A DNA stretch of 64,000 nt from RYN-122 sp963761655 (GTDB lineage Bacteria > Actinomycetota > Actinomycetes > Mycobacteriales > SCTD01): the NCBI GenBank assembly GCA_963761655.1, contig CAVXHI010000001.1, forward strand, positions 62,001 through 126,000. The letters are read 5' to 3'. A program made the position numbers and the translations under genes. Shown here piece after piece: positions 8,666-18,061 of this stretch. The stretch's first letter is position 1. Each line of letters opens with the position of its first letter. The notes beneath the pieces were generated by a model. That model had not been told where the DNA came from. It saw only the letters and a program-made list of their open reading frames with translations, and searched no databases.

Positions 8666-10083
8666 CGGCCGTCCCCGCCGGCACGGTCACACCCGGGCCG
8701 CGCACCCGCCGCGGCACCGAGCTGCTGCTGGTGCTCGGCGCCGTCGCGATCGCCGTGCTCGCCTACGCCGCCGTCGGGCTGGCCGTCGACGACCGGCTCC
8801 CCGAGGGCACCCTCGGCTACGGCGGCGGACTTGCCGCGCTCTTCGTCGGCGCGCACCTGGCCGTGCGCCGGCTCGCCCCGTACGCCGACCCGCTGATCCT
8901 GCCGTGCGTCGCCCTGCTCAACGGGCTCGGCCTCGTGCTCATCCGCCGGCTCGACTACGACGCCGTCGAGCGGGCGAAGGCACGCGGCCGGATGGTCCCC
9001 CGGGCCGACGCCCCGCTCCAGCTGTTCTGGACCGGCCTCGGGGTCGCGCTGTTCATCGCCCTGCTCGTCGTCGTCCGCGACCACACCCGGCTGGCCCGCT
9101 ACACCTACACGAGCGCCGCCCTCGGCCTGTTCTTCCTGCTGCTGCCCGCCCTGCCCGGCATCGGCCGGACCATCAACGGCGCCCGGCTCTGGGTCCGGGT
9201 CGGGCCCCTGCAGGTGCAGCCCAGCGAGGTCGCCAAGCTGCTGCTCATCGTGTTCTTCGCGGGCTACTTCGTGCAGAAGCGCGACGTCCTCGCGCTCGCC
9301 AGCCGGCGGGTGCTCGGCCTCGACCTGCCCCGGGCCCGCGACCTCGGGCCGGTCCTGGTGGCCTGGGGCGCCTCGCTCGCGGTGCTCGTCCGCGGTCGCG
9401 ACCTCGGCAGCAGCCTGCTGTTCTTCGGCATCTTCATCGTGATGCTCTACGTCGCGACCGAGCGGACGTCCTGGCTGCTCATCGGCCTCGGCCTGTTCGC
9501 CCTCGGCGCGACGGTGGCCTACCAGCTGTTCGGCCACGTGCGCCAGCGGGTCGACGTCTGGCTGCACCCGTTCCGGGACGCGAGCGGCGACGGCTACCAG
9601 CTGGTGCAGGGGCTGTTCGGCTTCGGCACCGGAGGCATCAGCGGCACCGGTCTGGGCGAGGGCAGCCCCGGCACCGTGCCGTTCGCGAAGACCGACTTCA
9701 TCCTGGCCACCATCGGCGAGGAGCTCGGCCTGGTCGGCGTCATGGCGGTGCTGCTGCTGTTCGCCCTGGTCGTCGAGCGCGGTCTGCGGACGGCGCTGAG
9801 CTGCCGCGACCCCTTCGGCAAGCTGCTCGCCGTCGGGCTGTCCTTCGCCCTCGCGCTGCAGGTGTTCGTCATCGCCGGCGGTGTCACCGGGCTGGTCCCG
9901 CTGACCGGCGTCACGCTGCCGTGGCTGTCCTACGGCGGCAGCTCGATCGTCGCGAACTGGGTGCTCGTCGCCGTCCTGCTGCGCATCAGCGACGCCGCCC
10001 GGCGGCCGGCCCCCTCGCCGATCGCCCCCGACAGCGCCCGGTCCGTCCTCGAGGACGCCAAGACCTCGATCGTGCGGCGGTAG
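8662..10083 (+). CDS. rodA: RodA/FtsW-family SEDS glycosyltransferase
   Basis: This 473-residue polytopic protein belongs to the SEDS family, which polymerises lipid II into peptidoglycan and works with a class B PBP. Family segments are GARLWVRVGPLQVQPSEVAKL, the large-loop motif GDGYQLVQGLFGFGTGGISG in pieces, FAKTDFILATIGEELGLVG and the C-terminal LPWLSYGGSSIVANW. The GTG at 8662 forms a GTGA overlap with the expected pstP stop. As given, the frame is continuous with pstP. Its neighbour pbpA is the expected partner PBP. RodA rather than FtsW is chosen from the conserved operon order. Confidence 0.9.
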   Translation: MTAVPAGTVTPGPRTRRGTELLLVLGAVAIAVLAYAAVGLAVDDRLPEGTLGYGGGLAALFVGAHLAVRRLAPYADPLILPCVALLNGLGLVLIRRLDYDAVERAKARGRMVPRADAPLQLFWTGLGVALFIALLVVVRDHTRLARYTYTSAALGLFFLLLPALPGIGRTINGARLWVRVGPLQVQPSEVAKLLLIVFFAGYFVQKRDVLALASRRVLGLDLPRARDLGPVLVAWGASLAVLVRGRDLGSSLLFFGIFIVMLYVATERTSWLLIGLGLFALGATVAYQLFGHVRQRVDVWLHPFRDASGDGYQLVQGLFGFGTGGISGTGLGEGSPGTVPFAKTDFILATIGEELGLVGVMAVLLLFALVVERGLRTALSCRDPFGKLLAVGLSFALALQVFVIAGGVTGLVPLTGVTLPWLSYGGSSIVANWVLVAVLLRISDAARRPAPSPIAPDSARSVLEDAKTSIVRR

Positions 10084-10086
10084 GCC

Positions 10087-11559
10087 GTGAACAAGCCGCT
10101 CCGCCGGGTCGCCGTCGCCTGCCTCGTCCTGTTCGGGCTCCTGCTCGTCAACGTCAACTACGTGCAGGTCGTCAAGGCCGACGACTACCGCAGCGACTCC
10201 CGCAACTCCCGGGTCCTGCTCAAGGCGTACGAGCAGCAGCGCGGCCCGATCGCCCTCGGCACCGGCCAGGGACGGCAGTCGGTCGTCCGGTCGGTCGAGA
10301 CGGACGACAGCCTGAAGTACCTCCGCACCTACCCGGGGGGCCCGGTCTACGCCCACGCCACCGGCTTCTTCAGCCTGGTCTACGGCAGCACCGGCATCGA
10401 GCACACCGAGGACGACCTGCTGTCGGGGACCGGCGACGAGCTGTTCACCCGGCGGCTGTCGGACTTCGTCACCGGCCGCGAGCCCAAGGGCGCCTCCGTG
10501 GTGCTCACGCTCGACCGGGCGGCGCAGCAGGCGGCGTACGACACGCTCGGCGACCGGCGCGGGGCCGCCGTCGCCCTCGACCCGAAGACGGGCGCGATCC
10601 TCGCCCTGGTCAGCCGCCCCTCGTTCGACCCCGCCGTGCTGTCGACCCACGACCCCAAGGCGATCCGGGCGGCCTACCAGCGGCTCAGCCAGGACCCGGG
10701 GCAGCCGCTCCTGGACCGGGCCCTCGACCGCGCCTACCCGCCCGGCTCGACCTTCAAGGTCGTGACCTCCGCGGCCGCGCTGACCGAGGGCACCGTCGAC
10801 TCCCCCGACACCCTCGTCGCGGCGCCCAAGGAGCTGACCCTCCCGCAGACCAGCCGCCCGCTGCGCAACTTCGGCGGGGAGACCTGCGACCCGAGCGGCC
10901 GCCAGTCCCTGACCGACGCCCTGGCGATCTCGTGCAACACCGCCTACGCCCAGCTCGGCCTCGACGTCGGCGAGGACGCCCTGCGCCGGCAGGCGAAGGC
11001 CTTCGGGTTCGGGCAGAGCGACCTCGAGGTCCCGCTCAACACCGCGACGTCGGTCTTCCCCGACGGCGGCCTCGACCCGCCGAGCCTCGGGCAGTCCGCG
11101 ATCGGCCAGCGAGACGTGACGGCGACCCCGCTCCAGATGGCCATGGTCGCGGCCGGTGTCGCGAACGGCGGCGTCGTCATGACGCCGTACCTCGTGCGCG
11201 AGGTGCTCGCGCCCGACCTGTCCCGGGTCGAGGGGCCGGACCCGTCCGAGCTGAGCCGGGCGGTCAGCGGCGAGGTCGCCGGGCAGCTGACGGCGATGAT
11301 GGAGGCCGTCGTCGCGCGCGGCACCGGCGGCTCGGCGCAGATCCCCGGGGTCCGGGTGGCGGGCAAGACCGGCACCGCGCAGAACGCCCTGGGCAGCGAC
11401 CCGCACGCCTGGTTCATCGGCTTCGCCCCCGCCGAGGACCCGAAGGTCGCCGTCGCCGTGATCCTCGAGAACGGCGGCCAGGCCGGGTCCGAGGCGACGG
11501 GCGGCAAGGTCGCCGCGCCGGTCGCGAAGGCGATCATGCAGGCCGTGCTCGGGCGGTGA
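10087..11559 (+). CDS. pbpA: penicillin-binding protein PbpA (class B transpeptidase)
   Basis: This 490-residue protein has an N-terminal membrane anchor (about 9-25) and a transpeptidase domain with the three active-site motifs: SxxK in PPGSTFK, SxN in AISCNTAYAQ and KTG in VAGKTGTAQN. It crosslinks peptidoglycan outside the membrane and pairs with the upstream SEDS protein. GTG start four bases after the rodA stop. The length and motif spacing are normal for actinobacterial PbpA. Confidence 0.95.
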   Translation: MNKPLRRVAVACLVLFGLLLVNVNYVQVVKADDYRSDSRNSRVLLKAYEQQRGPIALGTGQGRQSVVRSVETDDSLKYLRTYPGGPVYAHATGFFSLVYGSTGIEHTEDDLLSGTGDELFTRRLSDFVTGREPKGASVVLTLDRAAQQAAYDTLGDRRGAAVALDPKTGAILALVSRPSFDPAVLSTHDPKAIRAAYQRLSQDPGQPLLDRALDRAYPPGSTFKVVTSAAALTEGTVDSPDTLVAAPKELTLPQTSRPLRNFGGETCDPSGRQSLTDALAISCNTAYAQLGLDVGEDALRRQAKAFGFGQSDLEVPLNTATSVFPDGGLDPPSLGQSAIGQRDVTATPLQMAMVAAGVANGGVVMTPYLVREVLAPDLSRVEGPDPSELSRAVSGEVAGQLTAMMEAVVARGTGGSAQIPGVRVAGKTGTAQNALGSDPHAWFIGFAPAEDPKVAVAVILENGGQAGSEATGGKVAAPVAKAIMQAVLGR

Positions 11560-11566
11560 CCCCCGC

Positions 11567-12877
11567 GTGACCGGCCCGATCGTCGCCGGGCGCTACGAGC
11601 TCCTGCAGCAGCTGGCCCGCGGCACCACCGCGGAGGTCTGGCGTGCCACCGACCTCGTGCTGGAGCGCCCGGTCGCCCTGAAGCTGCTGCACGCGGGCTC
11701 GGACGAGGAGTCCCGCGAGCGGTTCCGGGCGGAGGCCCGGCACGCCGGGGGGCTGCACCACCCGGGGATCGCCGCCGTGCACGACTTCGGGGAGAGCGCC
11801 GACGGCGTGAGCGCCTGGATCGTCATGGAGCTCGTCGACGGCGAGCCGCTGTCGGACCTGCTCGCCCGCGAGGGCCGGCTCCCGGTCGACCGCGCCCTCG
11901 ACGTCGTGGCCCAGGCGGCGGACGCGCTGCAGGCCGCGCACGCCCTCGGGGTGGTGCACCGCGACGTCAAGCCGGGCAACCTCATGGTCACCCCGGACGG
12001 CACCGTCAAGGTCACCGACTTCGGGATCGCGCTGTCGACCAGCGGCGACCAGACCACCGGCGTCATCGGGACGGCCGCCTACCTGTCGCCCGAGCAGGCC
12101 GGCGGCCGCCCGGTCAGCCCGGCCTCGGACGTGTACGCCCTCGGCGTCGTCGCCTTCGAGTGCCTGGCCGGCACGCGCCCGTTCCCGGGCCCGAGCCCGG
12201 TCGAGGTCGCCCGGCAGCACCTGTCCGCCCCGCCGCCGCCCCTGCCCGACGACGTCCCGCGCGCGGTGCGGGCCCTGGTCGCGCGGTGCCTGGAGAAGGA
12301 CCCCGCCGCTCGGCCGCCCGACGCCGGCACCGTCGCCCGCGAGGCCCGGGCCCTGCAGGGACGCCCTCCGGCCGCGCACCGCCCGCACCGCCGCTCGCTC
12401 CTGCTCGCCCTGCCGCTGGTGCTCGTCGTCCTGCTCGCCCTCGGGGCGCGCAGCTTCCTGGCCGGCAGCACGCGCAGCGTCCCCGTGCCCGAGGTGCGCG
12501 CGGGGGCGTCCGCCGTCGAGGCGGAGCGGCTGCTCACCGACGCCGGGTTCACCGTCCGCTGGCGCGCCGAGGTCGACCCCCAGGTGCCCGAGGGCCGGGT
12601 GGTCCGCACCGACCCCGCCGCCGGTGCCCGCGCCCGGAGCGGCAGCGACGTCGCCGTCGTGACGAGCGGGGAGCCCCTGGTCGGGCAGCCGCTCGCGCGG
12701 GTCCGCGAGGCGCTGCTGCGCCGGGGCCTGACCTTCCGGCCCGTCGACGACGGCCGCGGCGCCCCCGCCGGTACGGTCACCAGGCTGGAGCCGGACGGGC
12801 CGCTCGTGCCGGGCGAGGAGATCGTCGTCCACGTGGTGCCCGCCGACCAGGACCGACCGAGTGAGGAGGAGCGGTGA
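11567..12877 (+). CDS. pknA: PknA-position Ser/Thr kinase with two PASTA-like repeats
   Basis: This 436-residue protein has a Hanks-type kinase domain (about 1-265): Lys in VALKLL, HRDVKPGN catalytic loop, DFG and SPEQ. A membrane helix (about 281-298) and two PASTA-like repeats (about 305-430) follow. The glycine-rich loop is weak: LARGTTAEV instead of a GxGxxG-like sequence, although the other catalytic residues remain. Mycobacterial PknA lacks PASTA domains, so the extracellular part here is an expanded form. GTG start seven bases after pbpA; the 3' end overlaps pknB (GTGA). Confidence 0.9.
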   Translation: MTGPIVAGRYELLQQLARGTTAEVWRATDLVLERPVALKLLHAGSDEESRERFRAEARHAGGLHHPGIAAVHDFGESADGVSAWIVMELVDGEPLSDLLAREGRLPVDRALDVVAQAADALQAAHALGVVHRDVKPGNLMVTPDGTVKVTDFGIALSTSGDQTTGVIGTAAYLSPEQAGGRPVSPASDVYALGVVAFECLAGTRPFPGPSPVEVARQHLSAPPPPLPDDVPRAVRALVARCLEKDPAARPPDAGTVAREARALQGRPPAAHRPHRRSLLLALPLVLVVLLALGARSFLAGSTRSVPVPEVRAGASAVEAERLLTDAGFTVRWRAEVDPQVPEGRVVRTDPAAGARARSGSDVAVVTSGEPLVGQPLARVREALLRRGLTFRPVDDGRGAPAGTVTRLEPDGPLVPGEEIVVHVVPADQDRPSEEER

Positions 12878-14706
12878 GCGCGCCCCTCGGACCCCTCCTC
12901 GGCGGCCGGTACGCGCTCGGGCCCGTCCTCGGCGTCGGCGGCATGGCCGAGGTCCTCGCCGGCACCGACGTCCGGCTGGGCCGGGCCGTCGCCCTCAAGG
13001 TGCTCCGGCCCGAGCTGGCCCGCGACCCCTCGTTCCAGGCGCGGTTCCGCCGGGAGGCCCAGGCGGCGGCGTCCCTCGACGACCCGACCATCGTCTCGGT
13101 CTACGACACCGGGACCGACGACGGCGGCGTGCCGTTCATCGTCATGGAGCAGGTCGAAGGACGGACCCTGCGCGAGGTCCTGCAGCAGGAGGGCCGGCTG
13201 CTGCCGCAGCGCGCCCTCGAGGTCGCGGCCGACGTCTGCACCGCCCTGCAGGTCGCGCACGAGGCCGGGATCGTCCACCGCGACGTCAAGCCCGGCAACG
13301 TCATGCTGACGCCGAACGGGTCGGTCAAGGTCATGGACTTCGGGATCGCCCGGGCCCTGGCCGACTCCGCGATGACGATGACCGAGACCTCCGCCGTCGT
13401 CGGGACCGCGGCGTACCTGTCGCCGGAGCAGGCCCGCGGCGAGCACGTCGACGTCCGCAGCGACGTCTACTCCACCGGCTGCCTGCTCTACGAGCTCGTC
13501 ACCGGGGCGCCGCCGTTCACCGGCGACAGCGCGGTCGCGGTCGCCTACCAGCACGTCCGCGAGGACCCCGTGCTGCCCACGGCCTACGACGCCTCGCTGT
13601 CGCCCGACGTCGACGCCGTCGTGCTCAAGGCCATGAGCAAGAACCCGGCCAACCGCTACCAGTCGGCGGCCGACATGCGCGACGACCTCCTGCGGGCGGC
13701 CGCGGGCGACCCGGTGGCGGCCACGCCCGTGCTGGTGGAAGGGGTGGCCACCACGATCGTCCCGGCCGCCGCCACCAGCCGGCGCCGGCTCGAGCCCAGC
13801 ACGACCAAGCGCGCGGTCGTCTACTCGGTCTTCGGCGCGGTGCTGCTCGGGATCCTGCTGTTCACCGCGCTGGTCGTGCGCGGTCTGCTCGCCAACGACA
13901 CCGGCCTGGTGCCCGCGCCCGAGCTGGTCGGCCTCAGCCAGCAGCAGGCCGTGCAGCGGCTGGCCGACGCCGGGCTCAAGGCCGGCGAGGTCACGACCCG
14001 GTTCGAGGAGAAGCCGGCCGGGACGGTCCTCGAGCAGAGCCCGAACGACGGCGTCGTCGTCCCCCGCGACGGCAGCATCGCCCTCGTGGTGAGCAAGGGG
14101 ATCGACCTCACCGCGGTCCCCGTCGTCGTCGGGCTGGACCGCGACGGCGCGACCGCCCTGCTGGAGCGCTTCCGGCTCGGCGTCGGCGACGTCACCTTCC
14201 GCGACGGCAACATCCCGCCGGGCCAGGTCCTGCAGGTCCTCGGCAAGGACGCGCAGGGCCGGACCCGCGAGCTCAAGCCGGGCGCTGCCGTCCGGGCCGG
14301 GCGCACCGTCGACCTCGTGCTGGCCAGCGGCCGGGTCCCCGTGCCGGACGTCCGGGGCCGCACCGAGCAGGAGGCCGTCCAGGCGCTGCGGGCCGCCGGG
14401 CTGTCGGTCGCGGTGCAGCCCGTCGACGACCCGGGCGAGCCGGGCCGCGTCGTCGAGCAGGAGCCGAGCGGCGGGACCCTCGAGCGGTCCTCCGTGGTGC
14501 GGATCGGCGTCTCGCAGGTGCCGCCGCCCCCGCCGCCGACCCAGGCACCGCCGTCCCCCCAGCCGGTCCCGCCGACCGGGGACCCGCAGCCGTCGCCGCA
14601 GCCGTCCGCTCCGGCGTCGCCGCAGCCGTCGCCCCAGCCAGTGAGGGCGCTGAGGGGGCAGGTCAGGCGAAGGCGGCGAGGCGCTTGTCCTCGACCCGCT
14701 CGCTGA
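12874..14706 (+). CDS. pknB: PknB Ser/Thr kinase with PASTA repeats
   Basis: The kinase domain covers about 1-275, with LGVGGMAEV loop, Lys in VALKVL, HRDVKPGN and DFG, and with a Thr-containing activation loop (SAMTMTETSAVVGTAAYLSPEQ in pieces). A membrane helix (about 318-340) is followed by about three extracellular PASTA repeats that sense muropeptides or lipid II in this family, then a Pro/Ser/Gln tail. The last 20 or so residues are Arg-rich and come from overlap with the convergent amidotransferase gene. A TGA at 14642-14644 in the next frame would give a cleaner tail, so a one-base length error near 14635 is possible but weakly supported. Confidence 0.92.
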   Translation: MSAPLGPLLGGRYALGPVLGVGGMAEVLAGTDVRLGRAVALKVLRPELARDPSFQARFRREAQAAASLDDPTIVSVYDTGTDDGGVPFIVMEQVEGRTLREVLQQEGRLLPQRALEVAADVCTALQVAHEAGIVHRDVKPGNVMLTPNGSVKVMDFGIARALADSAMTMTETSAVVGTAAYLSPEQARGEHVDVRSDVYSTGCLLYELVTGAPPFTGDSAVAVAYQHVREDPVLPTAYDASLSPDVDAVVLKAMSKNPANRYQSAADMRDDLLRAAAGDPVAATPVLVEGVATTIVPAAATSRRRLEPSTTKRAVVYSVFGAVLLGILLFTALVVRGLLANDTGLVPAPELVGLSQQQAVQRLADAGLKAGEVTTRFEEKPAGTVLEQSPNDGVVVPRDGSIALVVSKGIDLTAVPVVVGLDRDGATALLERFRLGVGDVTFRDGNIPPGQVLQVLGKDAQGRTRELKPGAAVRAGRTVDLVLASGRVPVPDVRGRTEQEAVQALRAAGLSVAVQPVDDPGEPGRVVEQEPSGGTLERSSVVRIGVSQVPPPPPPTQAPPSPQPVPPTGDPQPSPQPSAPASPQPSPQPVRALRGQVRRRRRGACPRPAR

Positions 14707-15307
14707 GCGCCGGCGCGAGGTCGGCCGCGGCGTCGTCGCCGCACTGCCCGAGCCAGGTCGCGAGCAGCAGGTGACCGCCCTGGGTCAGGACCGACTCGGG
14801 GTGGAACTGCACGCCCTCGACCCGGCGCGTGCGGTGGCGCACGGCCATCACGACGCCGCCGGGCGTGCGCCCGGTGACCTCCAGCTCGGCGGGCAGGGTG
14901 TCCTCCTCGACCGCGAGGGAGTGGTACCGGGTGGCGGTGAACGGGTCGGGCAGCGCGGCGAGGACGCCCTCGCGGGCGTGCACGACCTCGCTGGTCTTGC
15001 CGTGCAGCAGCTCCGGCGCCCGCGAGACCACCGCGCCGTGCGCGACCGCGATCGCCTGGTGCCCGAGGCACACCCCGAGCAGCGGCACGTCGCGCTCCTC
15101 GGCCGCGCCCACCATCGCCACGCTGCAGCCCGCCGCCTCCGGGGTGCCGGGGCCGGGGGACAGCAGGACGCCGTCGTAGCCGGCGAGGTCGTCGGGGCCG
15201 GTCTCGTCGTTGCGCTTGACGTCGACGTCGGCGCCGAGCTGCCCGAGGTACTGCACCAGGTTGAACACGAAGCTGTCGTAGTTGTCGACGACGAGGATCC
15301 GGGCCAT
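14663..15307 (-). CDS. pabA: glutamine amidotransferase component of aminodeoxychorismate/anthranilate synthase
   Basis: This 214-residue class I amidotransferase starts ARILVVDNYDSFVFNLVQYL and has SPGPGTPE, the nucleophile Cys in LGVCLGHQAIA, and the His-Glu pair in VQFHPESVLTQ. It supplies ammonia to the chorismate-using PabB or TrpE subunit for folate or tryptophan synthesis. The partner subunit is not in the window, and sequence alone does not separate PabA from TrpG. It is conserved next to pknB in actinobacteria. Its 3' end overlaps the pknB frame by 44 bases, tail to tail. Confidence 0.92.
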   Translation of the reverse strand: MARILVVDNYDSFVFNLVQYLGQLGADVDVKRNDETGPDDLAGYDGVLLSPGPGTPEAAGCSVAMVGAAEERDVPLLGVCLGHQAIAVAHGAVVSRAPELLHGKTSEVVHAREGVLAALPDPFTATRYHSLAVEEDTLPAELEVTGRTPGGVVMAVRHRTRRVEGVQFHPESVLTQGGHLLLATWLGQCGDDAAADLAPALSERVEDKRLAAFA

Positions 15308-15317
15308 GCCTGCGAGG

Positions 15318-17189
15318 CTACGGCGCCCTGCGCTTCCGGGGAGCCTTCGACGGAGCCTTCGAGGGCGCCTTCGGGACGGGGGGCTGGACCGGCTCCGCGG
15401 GCGGCCCGGTGGGGAGGTCCTCGTCGCGGAGCCGCCCGCCCGGGACCGACGACGGCCGCTCCTCCGGCTCCGGCTGCGCCCGCTCGGCCAGCACCCGGCG
15501 CAGCACCTTGCCGACGGCCGACCGGGGGAGCTCGTCGACGAGCTCGACCGACCTCGGGACCTTGTAGGCGGTGAGCTGCCCGGCGCAGTGCGCCAGCACG
15601 TCCTGCTCGGTGAGGGCGGGGTCGTCGGCGACGACGAACGCCCGGACCGTCTCGCCGCGGTGCCGGTCGGGGACGCCGACGACGGCCGCCTCGACGACGC
15701 CGGGCAGCTGCGCGAGGACGGCCTCCACCTCGGACGGGTAGACGTTGAAGCCGCCCGTGATGATCAGCTCCTTGAGCCGGTCGACGACGGTGAACCAGCC
15801 GCCCTCGTCCATCACCGCGACGTCGCCCAGGCGCAGGTAGCCGTCCGGGGTGAGCACCGGCGCGTCGTCCCGCCAGTACCCGGCGAAGACCTGGGGCCCG
15901 GCGACCGCGATCTCGCCCGGCTCCCCGACGGCGACCTCCCGGCTCGGGTCCTCGAGGTCGAGCAGGCGCACCCGGGTCGACGGCAGCGGGAGCCCGACGG
16001 TGCCGGGGCGGCCCGGGCCGACCGTGGGTCCGCAGTGCGTCGTCGGGGAGGTCTCGGTGGTGCCGTAGCCCTCGACCAGCCGGGCGCCCGTGACCTTCTC
16101 GAACCGCTCCTGGACGTCGCGCGGGAGCGCCATCGCCCCGGACAGGCACAGCCGCAGCGAGCGGAGGTCGCGGCCCCGGGTCCTGGGGCTCTCGGCCAGG
16201 GCCCGGAACAGCGGCGGCACCCCGGGGAACAGCGTGGGCCGGTGCTGCTCGACGGCGTCGAGCACGGCGTCGACGTCGAAGCGGGGGACGAGCACGAGCG
16301 TGCCGCTGAGCAGGACGGTCCCGAGCAGGCCGACGGTCAGCCCGAAGACGTGGAACAGCGGCAGCACGAGCAGGGTCGTCTCCTTGCCCGCCGTCGACTC
16401 GACGTCCCAGAGCCGGTTCAGGTAGGTGTCGGCGACCAGGTTGTGGTGGGTGATCCGGGCGCCGCGCGGGGTCCCGGTGGTGCCGCCGGTGTACTGCAGG
16501 AGGGCGAGGTCGGTCAGCGGGTCGACCGGGACCTGCCGGGCCGGCGCGGCCGCTCCCGCCACCAGCTCTCGGTAGTGCCGGACCCGGGCGCCCTTCGGCA
16601 GGTCGGCCACGAGGTCGGCCCGGCGGCGTCGGGCGGCCCGGACCGGCAGCCGGAGGCGGAGGCGTCCCGACGCCGGGAGCGCGTCGGCGAGGCTGGTCAC
16701 GACGACGTGCTCCACGGCGGTGTCGGCCTGGACCGCCGCGACGGCGGGCTGCACCCGGTCGAGGCAGACGACGACGCGGGCCCCGGAGTCGGCCAGCTGG
16801 TGGCGCAGCTCGGCCTCGGTCGACAGCGGGTTGTGCTGCACGACGACGGCGCCGAGCCGCAGCACCGCGAAGAAGGCCACGACGTTCTGCGGGCAGTTCG
16901 GCAGGACCAGCGCCACCCGGTCGCCCTTGGCCACCCCGAGCCCGGCCAGGCCGCTGGCGAAGGCGTCGACCTGCGTCCGGAGCTCGCGGTAGGTGGTCGC
17001 GGCCCCGAGGAAGACCAGCGCCCGGCCGGTGGGGAAGGAGGCGGCGGCGTCGTCCAGCAGCCGGGTCACCGGGACGACGGGGGCGTCGTAGTCGGCGGGC
17101 ACGCCCTCGGGGTAGGCGCTCAGCCAGGGCCGGGCGTCGTAGGGGGACGCGGCGGGGGCGGCGGGGCGGCGTCGGCGGGCGGGCGGCAC
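15318..17189 (-). CDS. AMP-dependent acyl-CoA ligase (fatty-acid-CoA ligase type)
   Basis: This protein of about 623 residues is an adenylate-forming ligase. The ATP-binding P-loop is LLQYTGGTTGTPRGA, the adenine motif is EGYGTTETSP, the hinge region contains LRLGDVAVMDEGGWF and DRLKELIITGGFNVYP, and the catalytic Lys is in LPRSAVGKVL. It activates a carboxylic acid, probably a medium- or long-chain fatty acid, to its CoA ester. A basic Ala/Pro/Lys tail follows (SKAPSKAPRKRR). I chose the GTG at 17189 because GGAGG sits seven bases upstream. A GTG at 17210 overlapping the previous stop is an alternative. Its position between a sortase operon and pabA is unusual. Confidence 0.88.
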   Translation of the reverse strand: MPPARRRRPAAPAASPYDARPWLSAYPEGVPADYDAPVVPVTRLLDDAAASFPTGRALVFLGAATTYRELRTQVDAFASGLAGLGVAKGDRVALVLPNCPQNVVAFFAVLRLGAVVVQHNPLSTEAELRHQLADSGARVVVCLDRVQPAVAAVQADTAVEHVVVTSLADALPASGRLRLRLPVRAARRRRADLVADLPKGARVRHYRELVAGAAAPARQVPVDPLTDLALLQYTGGTTGTPRGARITHHNLVADTYLNRLWDVESTAGKETTLLVLPLFHVFGLTVGLLGTVLLSGTLVLVPRFDVDAVLDAVEQHRPTLFPGVPPLFRALAESPRTRGRDLRSLRLCLSGAMALPRDVQERFEKVTGARLVEGYGTTETSPTTHCGPTVGPGRPGTVGLPLPSTRVRLLDLEDPSREVAVGEPGEIAVAGPQVFAGYWRDDAPVLTPDGYLRLGDVAVMDEGGWFTVVDRLKELIITGGFNVYPSEVEAVLAQLPGVVEAAVVGVPDRHRGETVRAFVVADDPALTEQDVLAHCAGQLTAYKVPRSVELVDELPRSAVGKVLRRVLAERAQPEPEERPSSVPGGRLRDEDLPTGPPAEPVQPPVPKAPSKAPSKAPRKRRAP

Positions 17190-17206
17190 GCGGGGTCCTC
17201 CGGAGG

Positions 17207-17371
17207 TCACGGGGCGGGCTCGACCGTCACGTCGTTGAACGGCAGCAGCGGCTCGACGGCGGGGAAGACGACGAAGAACAGCAGCACGACGACGGCGGCG
17301 AGCAGCAGCGCGGTCAGCAGCAGCCGGACGGCGAGCGGCCCGGGCAGGTGGCGCCAGATCCAGACGTACAC
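17207..17371 (-). CDS. 54-residue single-pass membrane protein after sortase
   Basis: A small GTG-started frame reads MYVWIWRHLPGP, then one hydrophobic helix (about residues 15-36), then an acidic tail ending NDVTVEPAP. It begins four bases after the sortase stop, and its TGA touches the possible upstream start of the ligase. Small one-helix proteins are commonly found directly downstream of class E sortase genes in this gene neighbourhood. The function is unknown; a sortase accessory role is only a guess from position. Coding is supported by tight spacing on both sides. Confidence 0.7.
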   Translation of the reverse strand: MYVWIWRHLPGPLAVRLLLTALLLAAVVVLLFFVVFPAVEPLLPFNDVTVEPAP

Positions 17372-17374
17372 GGC

Positions 17375-18061
17375 TCAGGCCCCCCCGAGCGCCGGCGGCA
17401 CGACGCCCGGCCCCTTCGCCAGCGTCGACTCGAGCCGGGCCTGCAGCACGAGCCGCTGCTTCGCGGAGTACTTCGGGTTGCAGGTGGTCAGCGTGAGCAG
17501 CCGCTGCTCCGGCGCCACGCCCGGGCGGCCGGGCACGGGGTAGGTCACCTCGATCGCCGTCGGCTTGACGATCAGCGTGCCGGTGGCCCGGTAGGTGAAC
17601 CAGCCGGTGCGGGTCTCGAGCACCAGGGCGTCGCCGACCCGGACCCGGTCGAGGTCCTGGAACGGGGCGCCGTAGGTGGTGCGGTGCCCGCTGACGACGA
17701 CGTTGCCGACCTGCCCCGGCAGGGCCGTCCCGGGGTAGTGGCCGGGCCCGCGCTTGAGGTCCGGCACGCCGACGCCCTCCAGGACGACCTTGGACCAGTC
17801 GGTCCCGAGCCGCGGGACCCGCAGGACCGCGAGGCCCTCCCCGAGGGCGACCGGCTTCACCGTCGGGGGAGTGCCCGGCCGGACCGCCGGCCGCGGCTCC
17901 GCCCACCTGTCGCGCAGGTCGTCGGAGAGCGCCGACTGCTGCTGACCGGTGTAGATGTTGGTGATCTTCAGCTCGTAGACGCAGAACAGCAGGACGACGA
18001 GGCCCAGGGTGATGAGCACCTGCCCGAGCCCGCGGAGCAGCGTGCGGACGGCGTCACCCAC
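17375..18061 (-). CDS. class E sortase
   Basis: This 228-residue protein has an N-terminal membrane anchor (about 13-30) and a sortase domain with catalytic His in VVVSGHRTTYGAPF, catalytic Cys in LLTLTTCNPKYSAKQ and Arg in KQRLVLQARL. Class E sortases attach surface proteins or pilins to peptidoglycan in high-GC Gram-positives. The usual C-terminal sorting signal is not seen in the giant protein at 24753-32547, which has a plain membrane helix instead. The GTG start overlaps the DUF881 gene end by eight bases, so the two are coupled. Confidence 0.9.
   Translation of the reverse strand: MGDAVRTLLRGLGQVLITLGLVVLLFCVYELKITNIYTGQQQSALSDDLRDRWAEPRPAVRPGTPPTVKPVALGEGLAVLRVPRLGTDWSKVVLEGVGVPDLKRGPGHYPGTALPGQVGNVVVSGHRTTYGAPFQDLDRVRVGDALVLETRTGWFTYRATGTLIVKPTAIEVTYPVPGRPGVAPEQRLLTLTTCNPKYSAKQRLVLQARLESTLAKGPGVVPPALGGA

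Noticed and set aside
7306..11406. 1366-codon open frame on the minus strand across pstP-rodA-pbpA
   Set aside because: It is a shadow created by high GC content; the translation is Arg/Gly/Asp-rich without domains, while the opposite strand encodes well-conserved proteins.
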